DNA of 39,446 bases from Phycisphaerae bacterium (GTDB lineage Bacteria; Planctomycetota; Phycisphaerae; Phycisphaerales; Phycisphaeraceae): positions 1-39,446 of the forward strand of contig JAUHYI010000043.1 in the NCBI GenBank assembly GCA_030426385.1, read 5' to 3'. Position 1 is the first letter of the stretch; the number at the start of each line of letters is the position of its first letter. Shown piece by piece: positions 14,875 through 24,120 of this stretch. The notes under the pieces were generated by a model, which did no database searches, was not told where the DNA came from, and saw nothing but the letters and a program-made list of their open reading frames with translations. The translations under genes were made by a program, and so were the position numbers.

Positions 14875-15897
14875 ATGAGTAAGAAAATCGGCTTGATGGG
14901 TTGTGGCAACGTAGCAACCTATGGACATCTGCCCGCGATCCGTGACACCGAGGGGCTTGAGTTACACGCGATCTACGACCCCAATTCGAAGCAGGTCCAC
15001 GATCTGGCAAGCCCTGAACGGTTTGATGTGCCCAATGCCTGCGATACCGAAGAAGCATTCTTCGCCTCAGGGATTGACGCAGTGACGATCACTTCGCCTG
15101 CGCCGTTTCATGAAGCCAACGTGCTCTCGGCGACCGCGCATGGGCTGCCTATCCTTTGCGAAAAACCGCTGGCCATGGATAAGGCCCAGGGCCAACGCAT
15201 GATCGATGCCGCCCAGGCCGCCAACGTGCCGTTGTATGTCGCATTCTGCTATCGCTTCAGTCCGTCGGCATTGAAAATCAAAGAGCTTGTCACACAAGGC
15301 GCGATCGGGGATGTGCGTTCGCTGCGGCTGATCTATAACTGGGATTGCCACGGCAAATACAACCATCGCGATCCCGCTCAAGGCATTGCCAAACACCGCG
15401 AAGGGCGCATGCTCGAAGGCGGGCCTATGGTCGATTGTGGCACGCATCAAATCGACCTGGCTCAATGGTGGCTCGGCAGTCCTGTCGTCCGCGCGACCGG
15501 GCATGGGGCATGGGCCGACGAATACGAAGCGCCCGATCACGTCTACGCCCATCTCGATCACGACAACGGCACACACACCATGGTTGAAATGTCATACAGC
15601 TATGGCCACACCATGAAAGAGCCGGAAAACTCTTTCGTGTATCAGCTCATCGGCACCGAAGGCGTCATCAACTACGACCGCAATATCAGCCGATTCGAAA
15701 TGCGCAACATGCATGGCACGCACATTCTGGAATACCACCACGAAAAAGATTTCGGCGGCATGTATCGCGCTTACGCTCAAGCATTACACACCGGCGAAGC
15801 AGGCAATATGCCCACCGCGATCGAAGGCCTGCGCGTCACTGACCTGGCAGTCGAAGTGACCGAACAGGCCATCGCTGCCCGACACAAAACAAACTGA
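14875..15897 (+). CDS. Gfo/Idh/MocA-family NAD(P)-dependent oxidoreductase
   Basis: A 340-residue sugar or inositol-type dehydrogenase. The N-terminal Rossmann fold starts with IGLMGCGNVATYGHLPAI. E96-K97-P98 (CEKPLAMDK) carries the conserved Lys near the nicotinamide. Around residue 187 MVDCGTHQIDLAQWWLG carries the His/Asp pair typical of the family's C-terminal domain. The ATG at 14875 has GGA about 11 bases upstream and begins right at the Rossmann strand; the in-frame TTG at 14857 adds six residues without family support. It is alone on this strand, followed by a block of repeats. The substrate is unknown. Confidence 0.88.
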   Translation: MSKKIGLMGCGNVATYGHLPAIRDTEGLELHAIYDPNSKQVHDLASPERFDVPNACDTEEAFFASGIDAVTITSPAPFHEANVLSATAHGLPILCEKPLAMDKAQGQRMIDAAQAANVPLYVAFCYRFSPSALKIKELVTQGAIGDVRSLRLIYNWDCHGKYNHRDPAQGIAKHREGRMLEGGPMVDCGTHQIDLAQWWLGSPVVRATGHGAWADEYEAPDHVYAHLDHDNGTHTMVEMSYSYGHTMKEPENSFVYQLIGTEGVINYDRNISRFEMRNMHGTHILEYHHEKDFGGMYRAYAQALHTGEAGNMPTAIEGLRVTDLAVEVTEQAIAARHKTN

Positions 15898-15945
15898 TCC
15901 CCTGGAAAAATTCGTGCGTTATTCATCGTTAGCCGCCGCTGGCGT

Positions 15946-16000
15946 GATTAATCGCCACGATTTTGGTGCTCTGGACTGGCCGCTTAAGCGGCCAGTCCGG
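15946..16000. repeat. Repeat A with an unoccupied palindromic IS target site
   Basis: GATTAATCGCCACGATTTTG and GTGCTCT, then a perfect 26-base palindrome at 15973-15998: half-site GGACTGGCCGC, central TTAA (15984-15987), and the inverted half-site. It is the uninterrupted form of the site split by the IS at 10587-11609. Confidence 0.85.
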
Positions 16001-16030
16001 GTGACCGTGGAGAATATTAAAGCAAGTTGC

Positions 16031-16132
16031 GTTAGCCGCCGCCCTTGGGCGGCGCGAGGGTCTATGTTTCGCGCACGTTTCGCGCCGCCCAAGGGCGGCG
16101 GCTAACGCGCGAGTTTTTAGCGGGATGGGTAT
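16031..16132. repeat. REP-like palindromic repeat, family B (copy 2)
   Basis: GTTAGCCGCC, hairpin CCGCCCTTGGGCGG, spacer, hairpin CGCCGCCCAAGGGCGGCG, then GGCTAACGCGCGAGTTTTTA and GCGGGATGGGTAT. The hairpin loops differ from those of copy 1 (6204-6308) while the stems are kept, which suggests selection for structure. Repeat A lies only 30 bases away. Confidence 0.8.
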
Positions 16133-16169
16133 AAACTAAAACCAATCCAATCCAACTATCATGTTTCAT

Positions 16170-16198
16170 GTTTAGCGGGCGACGCGCCAGCGTCCCGT
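16170..16198. repeat. Repeat family C (half copy)
   Basis: GTTTAGCGGGCGACGCGCCA then GCGTCCCG. A fuller copy with both inverted arms is at 32966-33064. It lies downstream of the minus-strand LamG gene. Confidence 0.6.
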
Positions 16199-16277
16199 TG
16201 CGCAGGCGTGCGCAAACGATAAACCCCTTATTTCATAGACGCAAACGCAATACACCAAACCATTCGAACCCTTCGGA

Positions 16278-17162
16278 CTAATCCGATGAGCCTGCCAGCG
16301 CGTCCTGCATTCGATCGACCTGCGCCTGATCGAATGGGCCTTCAAAAAACGACACTTCATCCAATGCCCCATGAAACGCGTTGGCTGGGTGTTTGCTACG
16401 CGCACCGATGACAGCCTGATCGTCCAGCGTGCCCTTGCTTGTCCATGCGGACTTGGTCATCGTGACGGGTTCAAAATCAACCCACACCGCAATGTCGTTC
16501 CAGTTGTTGCCAGAGCGCGACACAATAAGGTGATGCCACTTTCCATCCAGCCATTTATTTTTAGCCAGATCGAACGTCGCACCTGCCCCAGGTACACCCG
16601 CGGCTTCGATCGCGATGTGCAACATTCCTTCATCAATCAACACCGAAAATTGATAGCGTGACTTTTTCGCAGTGGTGAAAATCCGCTGATCGATCGACGT
16701 GGTGTCGGTCGAACGAAAGAAACCTGCCAAGGTCATCGTCTTCTGATTCACCGCTTGGTTATCAATCACAATCATGCCATCGCCTTGCAGATCGACGGCA
16801 CGGTTATCACCGCCCAGCGATTCAACGCCTGCAATGCTGACCGGATTGCGTACGTAGGTGCCATCGTGGCCGTGGCCCGAAGCATCGATCGCGTTGCCCG
16901 TGTCTGTATCAGCTTCCGTTTTAGTGGGCACATCATCAAAGCGATAGTGCGCGATCAATCGATCATGCTCGAGCACATGCTTGACATAATCGGGCGTAGC
17001 CGATGACGCCTGATTTTGCGAGGCTGACGGCGCGGCGAACGATGCGGGCGTCTGTACCAATGTCATACACAGCGCAGCGACGGACATGCTCAAGGTCATG
17101 AACGTTTCCGTTGTGCGCAGCATTGAAGGTTTGTCTCGCGTACCAATCATCTTGCCAATCAT
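16278..17162 (-). CDS. Secreted LamG/concanavalin A-like domain protein
   Basis: A 294-residue exported protein. The start at 17162 has GGAG 7 bases upstream. A long signal peptide ends after TPASFAA. The mature protein has a LamG-like beta-sandwich: LIAHYRFDD, then SGHGHDGTYV, RAVDLQGDGMIVIDNQ, TMTLAGFFRS, KWHHLIVSRSG, and HGALDEVSFFEGPF near the end. Planctomycetes use such domains to bind glycans or surfaces. No catalytic domain and no C-terminal sorting signal are visible. It lies beside a PEP-CTERM gene and the GH123-like gene and may share their role in carbohydrate handling. Confidence 0.8.
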   Translation of the reverse strand: MIGKMIGTRDKPSMLRTTETFMTLSMSVAALCMTLVQTPASFAAPSASQNQASSATPDYVKHVLEHDRLIAHYRFDDVPTKTEADTDTGNAIDASGHGHDGTYVRNPVSIAGVESLGGDNRAVDLQGDGMIVIDNQAVNQKTMTLAGFFRSTDTTSIDQRIFTTAKKSRYQFSVLIDEGMLHIAIEAAGVPGAGATFDLAKNKWLDGKWHHLIVSRSGNNWNDIAVWVDFEPVTMTKSAWTSKGTLDDQAVIGARSKHPANAFHGALDEVSFFEGPFDQAQVDRMQDALAGSSD

Positions 17163-17266
17163 GAAGTATCTCCGTCTATTGCGGGGCTGTGGGTTGCCAT
17201 GGTATTGGGCTTACGTTCGACACGATCGCCCTGCCGAGACGTGCCGTGCCGTGTCGTGCCGACGCG

Positions 17267-17324
17267 CAAAAATCTGTCCCGAATGTCGTATCACATGGAT
17301 ACGAAACCCGGGAACAGATCTTTT
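17267..17324 (-). terminator. Long composite hairpin downstream of a PEP-CTERM gene
   Basis: On the minus strand AAAGATCTGT and TCCCG pair with CGGG and ACAGATTTTT, and an inner arm TCGTATC pairs with GATACGA around CATGT. The stem ends in a T run. It is about 110 bases past the stop at 17434 and fits a rho-independent terminator or 3' stabilising structure. Confidence 0.55.
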
Positions 17325-17433
17325 GTGGTTAGCAAGCCTGTTTAACATGTTCAGGCCAACCCTGTTTTGCGAACTCATTCCGGTGAACATTAACCTACGA
17401 ACCTGGTAGGCAGGTGCGTGGGTATCACGCGAC

Positions 17434-18087
17434 TCAGGCGCGGCGGGTTCGGCCGAAGAGCAACATGCTGCCGAGTCCCATCAACGCCATGCTGGCCGGT
17501 TCGGGAATGACTTCTTCCAAGATGAAGCCGTTAACAAACGTGAACTGCGCACCCACGCGTGTCGCGGTGATGGTAATGACGCCACTGTTGTCAGGTGTCA
17601 GACTGTTCCAAACCAGCACGTTGCCAGCTTCCCATTGACTGCGTTGGTTGTAGGTATCGCCGTTTGGCGTTGAATCGCCGAACGAACCGTCGATCGAAAT
17701 GGACGCGGTTTGTCCTGCATCGCGCACGGCGATGATGGTCAAGCGATACTCTTTCAAAATATCAAGCTCGCCCAGTTCGATGTACGCAACCGATGCGGAG
17801 CCGGGGTTGGCCAGATAAAAATAATCGCTGGCCACCAGGCCCAGGTCACCCGTAAAGCCGCCGGGGCCTTGATTGTTGCTGCTTGTCACCCAGTCGGCCG
17901 TGGTGAGAAACGTCAACGTCGTGCCATCGGTGAGCGTCGTCGCCGTGTCAGTTGTGATGATGTCCCATCCCGAGGCTGGCCCACCAGCGCCGCCGAAATC
18001 AACTTTGAGATCAGCTTGCGCAGAAGTGCTTGCCAAGGCAAACGCGGCAACCAAGCCAAGGGCTGTAAAAAAAGTTTTATGAATCAT
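17434..18087 (-). CDS. PEP-CTERM sorting-domain protein, exported
   Basis: A 217-residue exported protein. The start at 18087 has AGGAGG 7 bases upstream, and a classical signal peptide follows (MIHKTFFTALGLVAAFALAS then TSAQA). The longer reading from 18378 overlaps the next gene and is rejected. The body is a beta-rich domain starting DLKVDFGGAGG. The C-terminus has VIPEPASMALMGLGSMLLFG then RTRRA, a complete PEP-CTERM signal. It is downstream of the GH123-like gene on the same strand (gap 181 bases). Confidence 0.88.
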   Translation of the reverse strand: MIHKTFFTALGLVAAFALASTSAQADLKVDFGGAGGPASGWDIITTDTATTLTDGTTLTFLTTADWVTSSNNQGPGGFTGDLGLVASDYFYLANPGSASVAYIELGELDILKEYRLTIIAVRDAGQTASISIDGSFGDSTPNGDTYNQRSQWEAGNVLVWNSLTPDNSGVITITATRVGAQFTFVNGFILEEVIPEPASMALMGLGSMLLFGRTRRA

Positions 18088-18268
18088 GTCTAATCCTCCT
18101 GTATAGGGTTCGTGAAATTCGTGGCTGTTCAAGCACACACAATGGGTCGGTAAACGGCCGGTATTAAAATCGCCAGGTTGGCCAACCACTGGCAATAAAA
18201 CGTGGATAGTAAATTCCGATTTGCCAGTCATGCTTTTGCAAAACATGAACGGCAAACCATCGATCAAA

Positions 18269-21200
18269 CTAATGCGTCTGCGTTGGGCCTCCTTGCGAAT
18301 CAAGAAAATCGAGCGTCGCCCGCCGCCACTGTTCGACAGCTTCGGGTTCCATACTTTCCAGTAAACGCTTCGCCTCATCAGTCAACGCGGCGATTCGTTG
18401 TTGTGTTTTTTTAGATGCTCCTGAATTGGCCTGCGATAACAAGTGCAACAGCACGTAGTCTTCAATCCCGGCCCGGAACGCAAACAGTCGCGTTGTTGGA
18501 ATCGGGCCATGCTCACCGCGATACACCAACCCTTCATCGAAACGAGCACCGCCATCAGCACGAAGCTTATCCCACTGCGCCCAAGGATTACCGCCCCAGG
18601 AGTTAAACGCCCACAACGCAATCCCATCAACGCCGAGCATGTATTCCTCAATCCCGCGCTGTCGGTAGTAGCTCATCAACGGCTGCATATCCATCTGCAC
18701 GGCACAGCGGTAGGACCAGAACGCATCCTGTTTGCGATAGAACGCAAGCTCCTGGCCAGCGGTTTCCCGCATGGTGATTCGACGACGCTCTGTCGTCCAC
18801 AAGTCGATGTGAGGTGTCATGGCCTGCAAGTCTTCCATGGTGGACCACGGTGCGATCGTGACCATCAACCGTGCTTGCGGAAAATGTTTTTTCACCAGCG
18901 CGGTCTTGGCCGTCAACTCAGGCAATTCATGGGCACGTGGCTCGTCGTCGACCTGAATCCAAAAATCGTCATACGTCACGCCCGCGCCTTGCAGCGCATC
19001 GATCCAATGGCCAAACCATTCCACGAACAACGTCTGCCACGTGTCGTCCATCGTCTGACCCGTGAAGCCCGCTTCCCGAAGTGCACTATCAAATTTATCG
19101 AACAAGTGATAGCTGTAAACAAACGAAACATCACGCTGATGTTCGAGGTAGTACGCCACGTTGCTCAGGTAGTCCTCCGCTTGAGTCGAAACAACTGGGC
19201 CGGGCTTAATCGCCGCATAGGGGTAGATCACATTGAAGGTATTGATGTGCGAATCGATGGCCAGATCCACATAGCCAAGTGGCTCGGACTTCTCGCGAAT
19301 CGATTCCATGTACGGCCCCCAGGTATACACATTCAATGGCAACGTCTTGGGAATCTGCGTGTGATAAATGCGCAGGTCCAACGGAATGCGCACCGGCGTC
19401 GGCTGCTTGGTCGTGATCGGCAGCAGTGAAATTTCGCCATGATAATCACCCGCGGGCGCATCGCCCGTAACGTCGATCCAAAGCATCGCGGTTTCGCCAG
19501 GTGGCACGTTCAATAACGCACCATTCCCCAGGTTTTCCAGCGGATCAAAGCCCAACGTTTCATAACTGCTCAGTCGTGGAATACCTCGATACAACGTGGC
19601 CACTTGATAAAAATCAACCGGGCTGCCTGTCTTGGATTTCAACTGACGTGGCGACTCAACCTTGAACACCAGCGACGTGCTCCCATGATTACGCACGAGC
19701 AACACCGCGGCATCATTGCCTCGGCTGGGCACATGCAATGTCACGGGATCGAGCGATTGGCTTGCTGTTTGGCTTGCTGGACTGGCGTCTTGTTTCGCGT
19801 TTGGTTCCGCTTCGTGCCGAACCAACTTGCGGGCATCGCCGCTGGGTTTGGAACTCAGACTGAATCCTCCCTGCCACGGCGAAACCTGCCACAATTCAAA
19901 ACCGCCCGCACCGTCGCCACCGTTGGCTGCGTTGCCGGCCTGATCCGTCGTCGCATGATTGAACAACCGCGAAGCAAACTCGCGCGGGGACAAGCGACTG
20001 ATGTGACCCACGCTTTGAACCGTGGGAATGGCGTGGATCGGTGCGACCCATGAACTGACTTCGCCGATTGTTTTTTCTTCGCGAGCAAGGTTGGCCTGGA
20101 ACATGCCAGGCACGACGCCATCATCAAACAAATCGGTCAAGGGAATCATAAGCACCGCACGCCAGCGTTTGTCGTCGGTTTGCGTGTAGGCCACCGCGTT
20201 GGAATTCCAACCGCTGCTGCCATCTTTGGCATCGTAGATTGCACCGGTCGCCGAGACGATCCAATGATGAACCGCCCCACTCGCATCGGGAACGACAACC
20301 AGTTCCACGCAATCATCGGTCCATGCTTCGCCATCGGGGGTGGTCACCTTGGCCACCAGGCTTTGCATGTCAGGCTCATCATTGTCGAACGCCGCAATCA
20401 GCATCTGGCCGATGATGCCCAACCGAGCCCGCGTGCGTTTGTTCGGCGTGTCCGCTGAGTTGTAAATGCGTAGCTCAACCTGATCGAACGCATCCCATAT
20501 CCGCGTGTCCGTGAACAGCGTCCCAGCGTCAATGGCGGCATTGGCGGCATTGTTCTTGATCGCTGCCATGCCCTGTGTAAAGTTTGCATCATCAAACGAC
20601 TTGAGAAACAACAACGGCTTGGCATCGGCTTGAGCAACCGAGTCCGTTTGGCCGGCTTGGCTTGCCTGAAGAGGCGAGCCAATCGAGCCAGCCGTTTGGC
20701 CTGATGCCGTCGCGCCCGAGTTGGGTGTGTTCGCCACTCGACCTGCGATCAGCGTGACAAGGTTTTCCCAAAACTCGGAACGCGCCGTCCGCGTCAGGCC
20801 TCGCGCTTGACTGATGATGCACATGCCCTCGCCGAGGATGTCCTTTTGCAGAAGCATGACCGGGTGTTGTCCGTCGGGCCCGACCAGAATGGGCAGAGCG
20901 GAGTCGGGGAAATTACGCCAATAGAAGATATTATTTTTCACGCCCGCCCAATCACCCTTGGCCAGTGAATGCGGTTGCGACAGGATCGGCAAGTCGAGCA
21001 GACTTGCGTTGGCATGAGCAATGAAATGCCCGATGGTATTTTCAGTCGTGGGCCGATGCGTGCCTTCGGGAAGAAACAGGTCGTGCCCGTCGAAGTAGCC
21101 ACGCATTGATGAAGGCAGCTCGTTCATGATACCGCCGCTGAGTTGCCCAAGATAAAGCATGCCGCCGCGCCGGAACAGATCGTCAAGTGCCACGCGAACC

Positions 21201-21610
21201 TCGTCAGCACCAAACATGCCCGCAAAACATTCGGCTGGCATTTGTGCACCGGTCAACACCAACACCGATGCGTCAATGCTCTGGCCAAGCGAGATAGCGG
21301 TCGCCTGATTCATCTGCGTGAGTTGTTCACGCGAATACGTCTCCACGCGCAGGCCCAGTCGCTCAAAGTCCACGCGCGTGTCTTCGCGAGGCGCGAGGAT
21401 GGTCACTTGCCCCACGAGCACATCAGGCGTCACGAACAAACCAATCATGGCCAACACACACACCACCGGAAACAGTCGATCGAGCCACGCCCAATGACTG
21501 GCACGTTTAACCGGCATATCGCGCACATCACGTTTGTCGCGCAAGTCGCACTTGTCACGCTTGTCAGCGAAGGCTTGAACCTGTGAGTGAATTTCAAACG
21601 ATGCGGGCAT
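18269..21610 (-). CDS. Large membrane-anchored GH123-like (DUF4091) protein with a CBM9-like domain
   Basis: A 1113-residue protein read from ATG 21610. It has a charged N-terminus rich in RDK/RD repeats and one hydrophobic segment (LFPVVCVLAMIGLFV), so it is probably exported or anchored. Residues ~70-290 look like an alpha/beta (GATase-like) domain. Residues ~330-540 contain a CBM9-like sandwich (TDDCVELVVVPDASG, RWRAVLMIPLTDLF). A beta-domain follows, then the C-terminal DUF4091 barrel: INTFNVIYPYA, then FWIQVDDEPRAHELPEL with D889-E890 (the Asp-Glu pair used in GH123), then GIEEYMLGVDGIALWAFNSW. GH123 enzymes are beta-N-acetylgalactosaminidases; many DUF4091 proteins are uncharacterised, so the activity is inferred. 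The ORF can start earlier at GTG 21688, but without support. Confidence 0.78.
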   Translation of the reverse strand: MPASFEIHSQVQAFADKRDKCDLRDKRDVRDMPVKRASHWAWLDRLFPVVCVLAMIGLFVTPDVLVGQVTILAPREDTRVDFERLGLRVETYSREQLTQMNQATAISLGQSIDASVLVLTGAQMPAECFAGMFGADEVRVALDDLFRRGGMLYLGQLSGGIMNELPSSMRGYFDGHDLFLPEGTHRPTTENTIGHFIAHANASLLDLPILSQPHSLAKGDWAGVKNNIFYWRNFPDSALPILVGPDGQHPVMLLQKDILGEGMCIISQARGLTRTARSEFWENLVTLIAGRVANTPNSGATASGQTAGSIGSPLQASQAGQTDSVAQADAKPLLFLKSFDDANFTQGMAAIKNNAANAAIDAGTLFTDTRIWDAFDQVELRIYNSADTPNKRTRARLGIIGQMLIAAFDNDEPDMQSLVAKVTTPDGEAWTDDCVELVVVPDASGAVHHWIVSATGAIYDAKDGSSGWNSNAVAYTQTDDKRWRAVLMIPLTDLFDDGVVPGMFQANLAREEKTIGEVSSWVAPIHAIPTVQSVGHISRLSPREFASRLFNHATTDQAGNAANGGDGAGGFELWQVSPWQGGFSLSSKPSGDARKLVRHEAEPNAKQDASPASQTASQSLDPVTLHVPSRGNDAAVLLVRNHGSTSLVFKVESPRQLKSKTGSPVDFYQVATLYRGIPRLSSYETLGFDPLENLGNGALLNVPPGETAMLWIDVTGDAPAGDYHGEISLLPITTKQPTPVRIPLDLRIYHTQIPKTLPLNVYTWGPYMESIREKSEPLGYVDLAIDSHINTFNVIYPYAAIKPGPVVSTQAEDYLSNVAYYLEHQRDVSFVYSYHLFDKFDSALREAGFTGQTMDDTWQTLFVEWFGHWIDALQGAGVTYDDFWIQVDDEPRAHELPELTAKTALVKKHFPQARLMVTIAPWSTMEDLQAMTPHIDLWTTERRRITMRETAGQELAFYRKQDAFWSYRCAVQMDMQPLMSYYRQRGIEEYMLGVDGIALWAFNSWGGNPWAQWDKLRADGGARFDEGLVYRGEHGPIPTTRLFAFRAGIEDYVLLHLLSQANSGASKKTQQRIAALTDEAKRLLESMEPEAVEQWRRATLDFLDSQGGPTQTH

Positions 21611-21694
21611 TAAGGGGTTCCGTAAAAAAAGCCAAACTGTGACAGACCAAAAATTGAACGAACTGACGCATGAACAAAAGCGCAACACCGCGCC

Positions 21695-22549
21695 TTATTT
21701 CGGTTTCAAGCCGGGGTCATAACGATTCCAAACATTGGGCTGTCCCAATGATCCGACGCCGCCGTTGCCGAACATGTCGGCGGTGTAAAAGCTGGCATAG
21801 TTGTCGGGATCAAGCGCCCGCACCGAACTGGCATGGCCGTCAATCCACACCACATTGAGCGCCCCACTGTGACGCGCGTCGGGCCGACCGAGAACCCCCG
21901 AAGCGTTGGATTGAGCCACGCGGTTGTATCCCAACCCACGCGGATCGGCGATGCCTGCGGTGGTCAGAATCGCATCGACCAACAGCAGTTTGTAATTCGG
22001 ATCGACAATTTCCAAACGTTTCGCAGGCGTGTACGATCGCGCGGGATCGGACGCAGGAAGAATATCGAACGAAGCACCAATCTGATTGGCGTTGTAGCCA
22101 TACGAAGTGAAGTAGGTATGCCACCCTGGATTGCTCAGCGTGCCATCGCCGCGTTCATTGGGCGCTTCACCGCATGCAAAGACATTCCATGTGGTGCTAC
22201 CACGATCAAGACTGCCCCCCAGGTAATCAAGATGGATCAACAATGCAGGCCAAAGATGACGGTCTTCTCGATCGCTCGTGTCATAAGGGTATGGCGGGAT
22301 GGTGTTCCACGTGCTATTCGATCGCGAAGGCACCAGATAATCATTGGCATCATCGGCATAAAAATACATGGCAAGGCTGATCTGGCGCTGACTGCTCAAG
22401 CACACGATGGACCGAGCCGCTCCGCGAGCGGAGCTCAACGCTGGCAACAGGATCGCGACCAACAACGCGATAATCGAGATGACGACCAGCAACTCAATCA
22501 GCGTGAACGCACGCGGGTGAGATTTGAAATGGCCTGGTGTTTGCAACAT
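21695..22549 (-). CDS. Type II pseudopilin-like protein with H-x9-DG ending
   Basis: A 284-residue protein. A prepilin leader is followed by [20 protein letters not shown], with cleavage expected before Phe and Glu at +5, recognised by prepilin peptidase. The C-terminal part has [18 protein letters not shown], the H-x9-DG motif of the planctomycete prepilin-like families. The start at 22549 is chosen because AGGA lies 8 bases upstream; an in-frame ATG at 22573 lacks such a site. These proteins are abundant in planctomycetes, and their role (minor pseudopilin or surface protein) is unclear. It lies directly between the LacI regulator and the GH123-like gene, all on one strand. Confidence 0.85.
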   Translation of the reverse strand: MLQTPGHFKSHPRAFTLIELLVVISIIALLVAILLPALSSARGAARSIVCLSSQRQISLAMYFYADDANDYLVPSRSNSTWNTIPPYPYDTSDREDRHLWPALLIHLDYLGGSLDRGSTTWNVFACGEAPNERGDGTLSNPGWHTYFTSYGYNANQIGASFDILPASDPARSYTPAKRLEIVDPNYKLLLVDAILTTAGIADPRGLGYNRVAQSNASGVLGRPDARHSGALNVVWIDGHASSVRALDPDNYASFYTADMFGNGGVGSLGQPNVWNRYDPGLKPK

Positions 22550-22586
22550 AAATTTAGTCCTATCGACATACATGCAACCGACGGTG

Positions 22587-23873
22587 TCAGACGTTCACAT
22601 CATCATTGGGAGCATCACGCGTATCAGCATTCGCATCTTTACTTGATAGATCGCTTGAAAAATCACTCGGAATATCACCCGATAAATCACTCGGCTCACC
22701 ACTCGGAACAGCGTGGATACCGCGATGACTGCGCGGGACACGCTTGCCGGCTTGCGATCGTGTTCGCTTACGAACAACCCCAGCACGCGGGGCCTCGGCG
22801 GTTGATTCGCGAACGATCAGTTTGAGCTTGACGTCAACGGCTTTGGGTGCCGTTTGGTTCTCGACGCGATCAATCACCGTCTCAATCGCATGCCTGCCTA
22901 AATCCAAATGGGTTTGCGAAACCGTGGTCAGACTCGCGTGATAAAACGCCGACGCTTTGAGATTATCAAAGCCCACCAGCGAGACATCGCCCGGCACGCT
23001 CAGGCCATGGTCATCCAATGCTTTTAACACACCCAGCGCGACCTGATCATTGACTGCCTGCAGCGCGGTGGGAAATGGTTCATCTTGACGCAAGCGCTGG
23101 GTCACCGCTTCGTATGCTGAGTCCATCGACACAGCTTGCGGTGCGAAACATTCAATGCGAACCGAATCGCTGTTCGGGCTCTTCGCGTTCTTCATTTTCT
23201 TGATCGCCGACTCAACACCTTGAAGCTGTGCCATGTGAACCGACTCGGGGTCTTCCTGAATACCGACCAGGCCAATGTGCCGATGGTTGAGTTCCAGCAA
23301 GTGGCTGATCGCCTGACATATTCCATCCGCGACATCAATGCTGATCCGCGATACCGATGTTCCCGCGAGCACGCCTCGCGTGCCATGCGCGATTTGCAGG
23401 ATGGATACCCCGCGATCGATTAACGGCTGAAACGCGCCGTTGGCCTCATCGCCCCGCAGGCCGACGTGCCCATCAATGATCAAGGCGTCAATCGCCAGGC
23501 CTAGAAAATGCCGACATAGCGAAGCCTCCTGATCGCGTCGCCACTCCGAACTGGCAAATGAAATTTCATACCCCAGTTCGTAGGCGGCCTGCTGCGCAGA
23601 CATCACGCGTTCAAAATAAACCGGATTGCTCAACGTCGGCACCAGCAATCCAATCAACCGCGTCTTGCGTTGCCGCAACGCTGCCGCCTGCCGATTGGGG
23701 ACGTACCCCATCTCCGCGGCCGCCGCGACCACGCGCTGGCGTGTGCTCTCCTGCACACATGTGCGAGCATTGAGTGCCTGTGACACCGTGCCAACCGAAA
23801 GCGACAACCGCTTGGCCAGCTCGGCCATGCTGATGGTTTTGGAAGCTTTTCGATTGGCCGTGGAATGAGGCAA
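22587..23873 (-). CDS. LacI-family transcriptional regulator with an unusual C-terminal tail
   Basis: A 428-residue regulator. The N-terminal HTH is [20 protein letters not shown], followed by the hinge region ([18 protein letters not shown]), then the periplasmic-binding-protein-like sensor domain (residues ~65-350) with [15 protein letters not shown] near its end. The start is TTG 23873 with AGGA 8 bases upstream. Typical LacI proteins end about residue 345; here ~80 extra residues follow, first basic ([18 protein letters not shown]), then repetitive and acidic ([20 protein letters not shown]). Two identical palindromes upstream (23930-23941, 23997-24008) are probable operators for autoregulation. 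The effector is probably a sugar. Gene context suggests control of the surrounding glycan genes. Confidence 0.9.
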   Translation of the reverse strand: MPHSTANRKASKTISMAELAKRLSLSVGTVSQALNARTCVQESTRQRVVAAAAEMGYVPNRQAAALRQRKTRLIGLLVPTLSNPVYFERVMSAQQAAYELGYEISFASSEWRRDQEASLCRHFLGLAIDALIIDGHVGLRGDEANGAFQPLIDRGVSILQIAHGTRGVLAGTSVSRISIDVADGICQAISHLLELNHRHIGLVGIQEDPESVHMAQLQGVESAIKKMKNAKSPNSDSVRIECFAPQAVSMDSAYEAVTQRLRQDEPFPTALQAVNDQVALGVLKALDDHGLSVPGDVSLVGFDNLKASAFYHASLTTVSQTHLDLGRHAIETVIDRVENQTAPKAVDVKLKLIVRESTAEAPRAGVVRKRTRSQAGKRVPRSHRGIHAVPSGEPSDLSGDIPSDFSSDLSSKDANADTRDAPNDDVNV

Positions 23874-23929
23874 TGCAGGTTTCCTAACGAGTTAATTCTG
23901 AAGAAATCAGCCAGACATCCGGCACAAAC

Positions 23930-23941
23930 TGAATCGATTCA
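23930..23941. promoter_or_regulatory. Probable LacI-type operator, proximal site
   Basis: TGAATCGATTCA is a perfect 12-base palindrome with a central CG, the form of LacI-family operators. It is 57 bases upstream of the lacI-type start and is repeated exactly at 23997-24008. Confidence 0.7.
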
Positions 23942-23996
23942 TTTATGCGACAAAAAAAAAGAGCCTCGAACTAACCGCAGCAATCAATCACAAAAC

Positions 23997-24008
23997 TGAA
24001 TCGATTCA
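23997..24008. promoter_or_regulatory. Probable LacI-type operator, distal site
   Basis: A second perfect copy of TGAATCGATTCA, also preceded by AAAC and followed by AT-rich sequence as at the first site. Centres are 67 bases apart, near 6.4 helical turns. The pair lies between the regulator gene and the NagB-like gene stop, so the promoter controlled is probably the regulator's own. Confidence 0.7.
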
Positions 24009-24120
24009 ATTTATTCTAATACATCGCGGACAAAATGCAAGGAATTTCATCCGAGTTACCCCGCAAAAGCCCAAATCCAGCCCCGACAAGCCTCACATCC
24101 CCACCCGGCCACAACGACCA

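Noticed and set aside
18088-18378. N-terminal extension of the PEP-CTERM gene (start at 18378)
   Set aside because: It overlaps the GH123-like gene end and lacks a signal peptide at its start; AGGAGG plus a classical signal peptide mark 18087.
19290-19305. GAATCGATTC inside the GH123-like gene, resembling the LacI operator
   Set aside because: Only the inner 10 bases match, the position is deep in a coding region, and the word can arise by chance.
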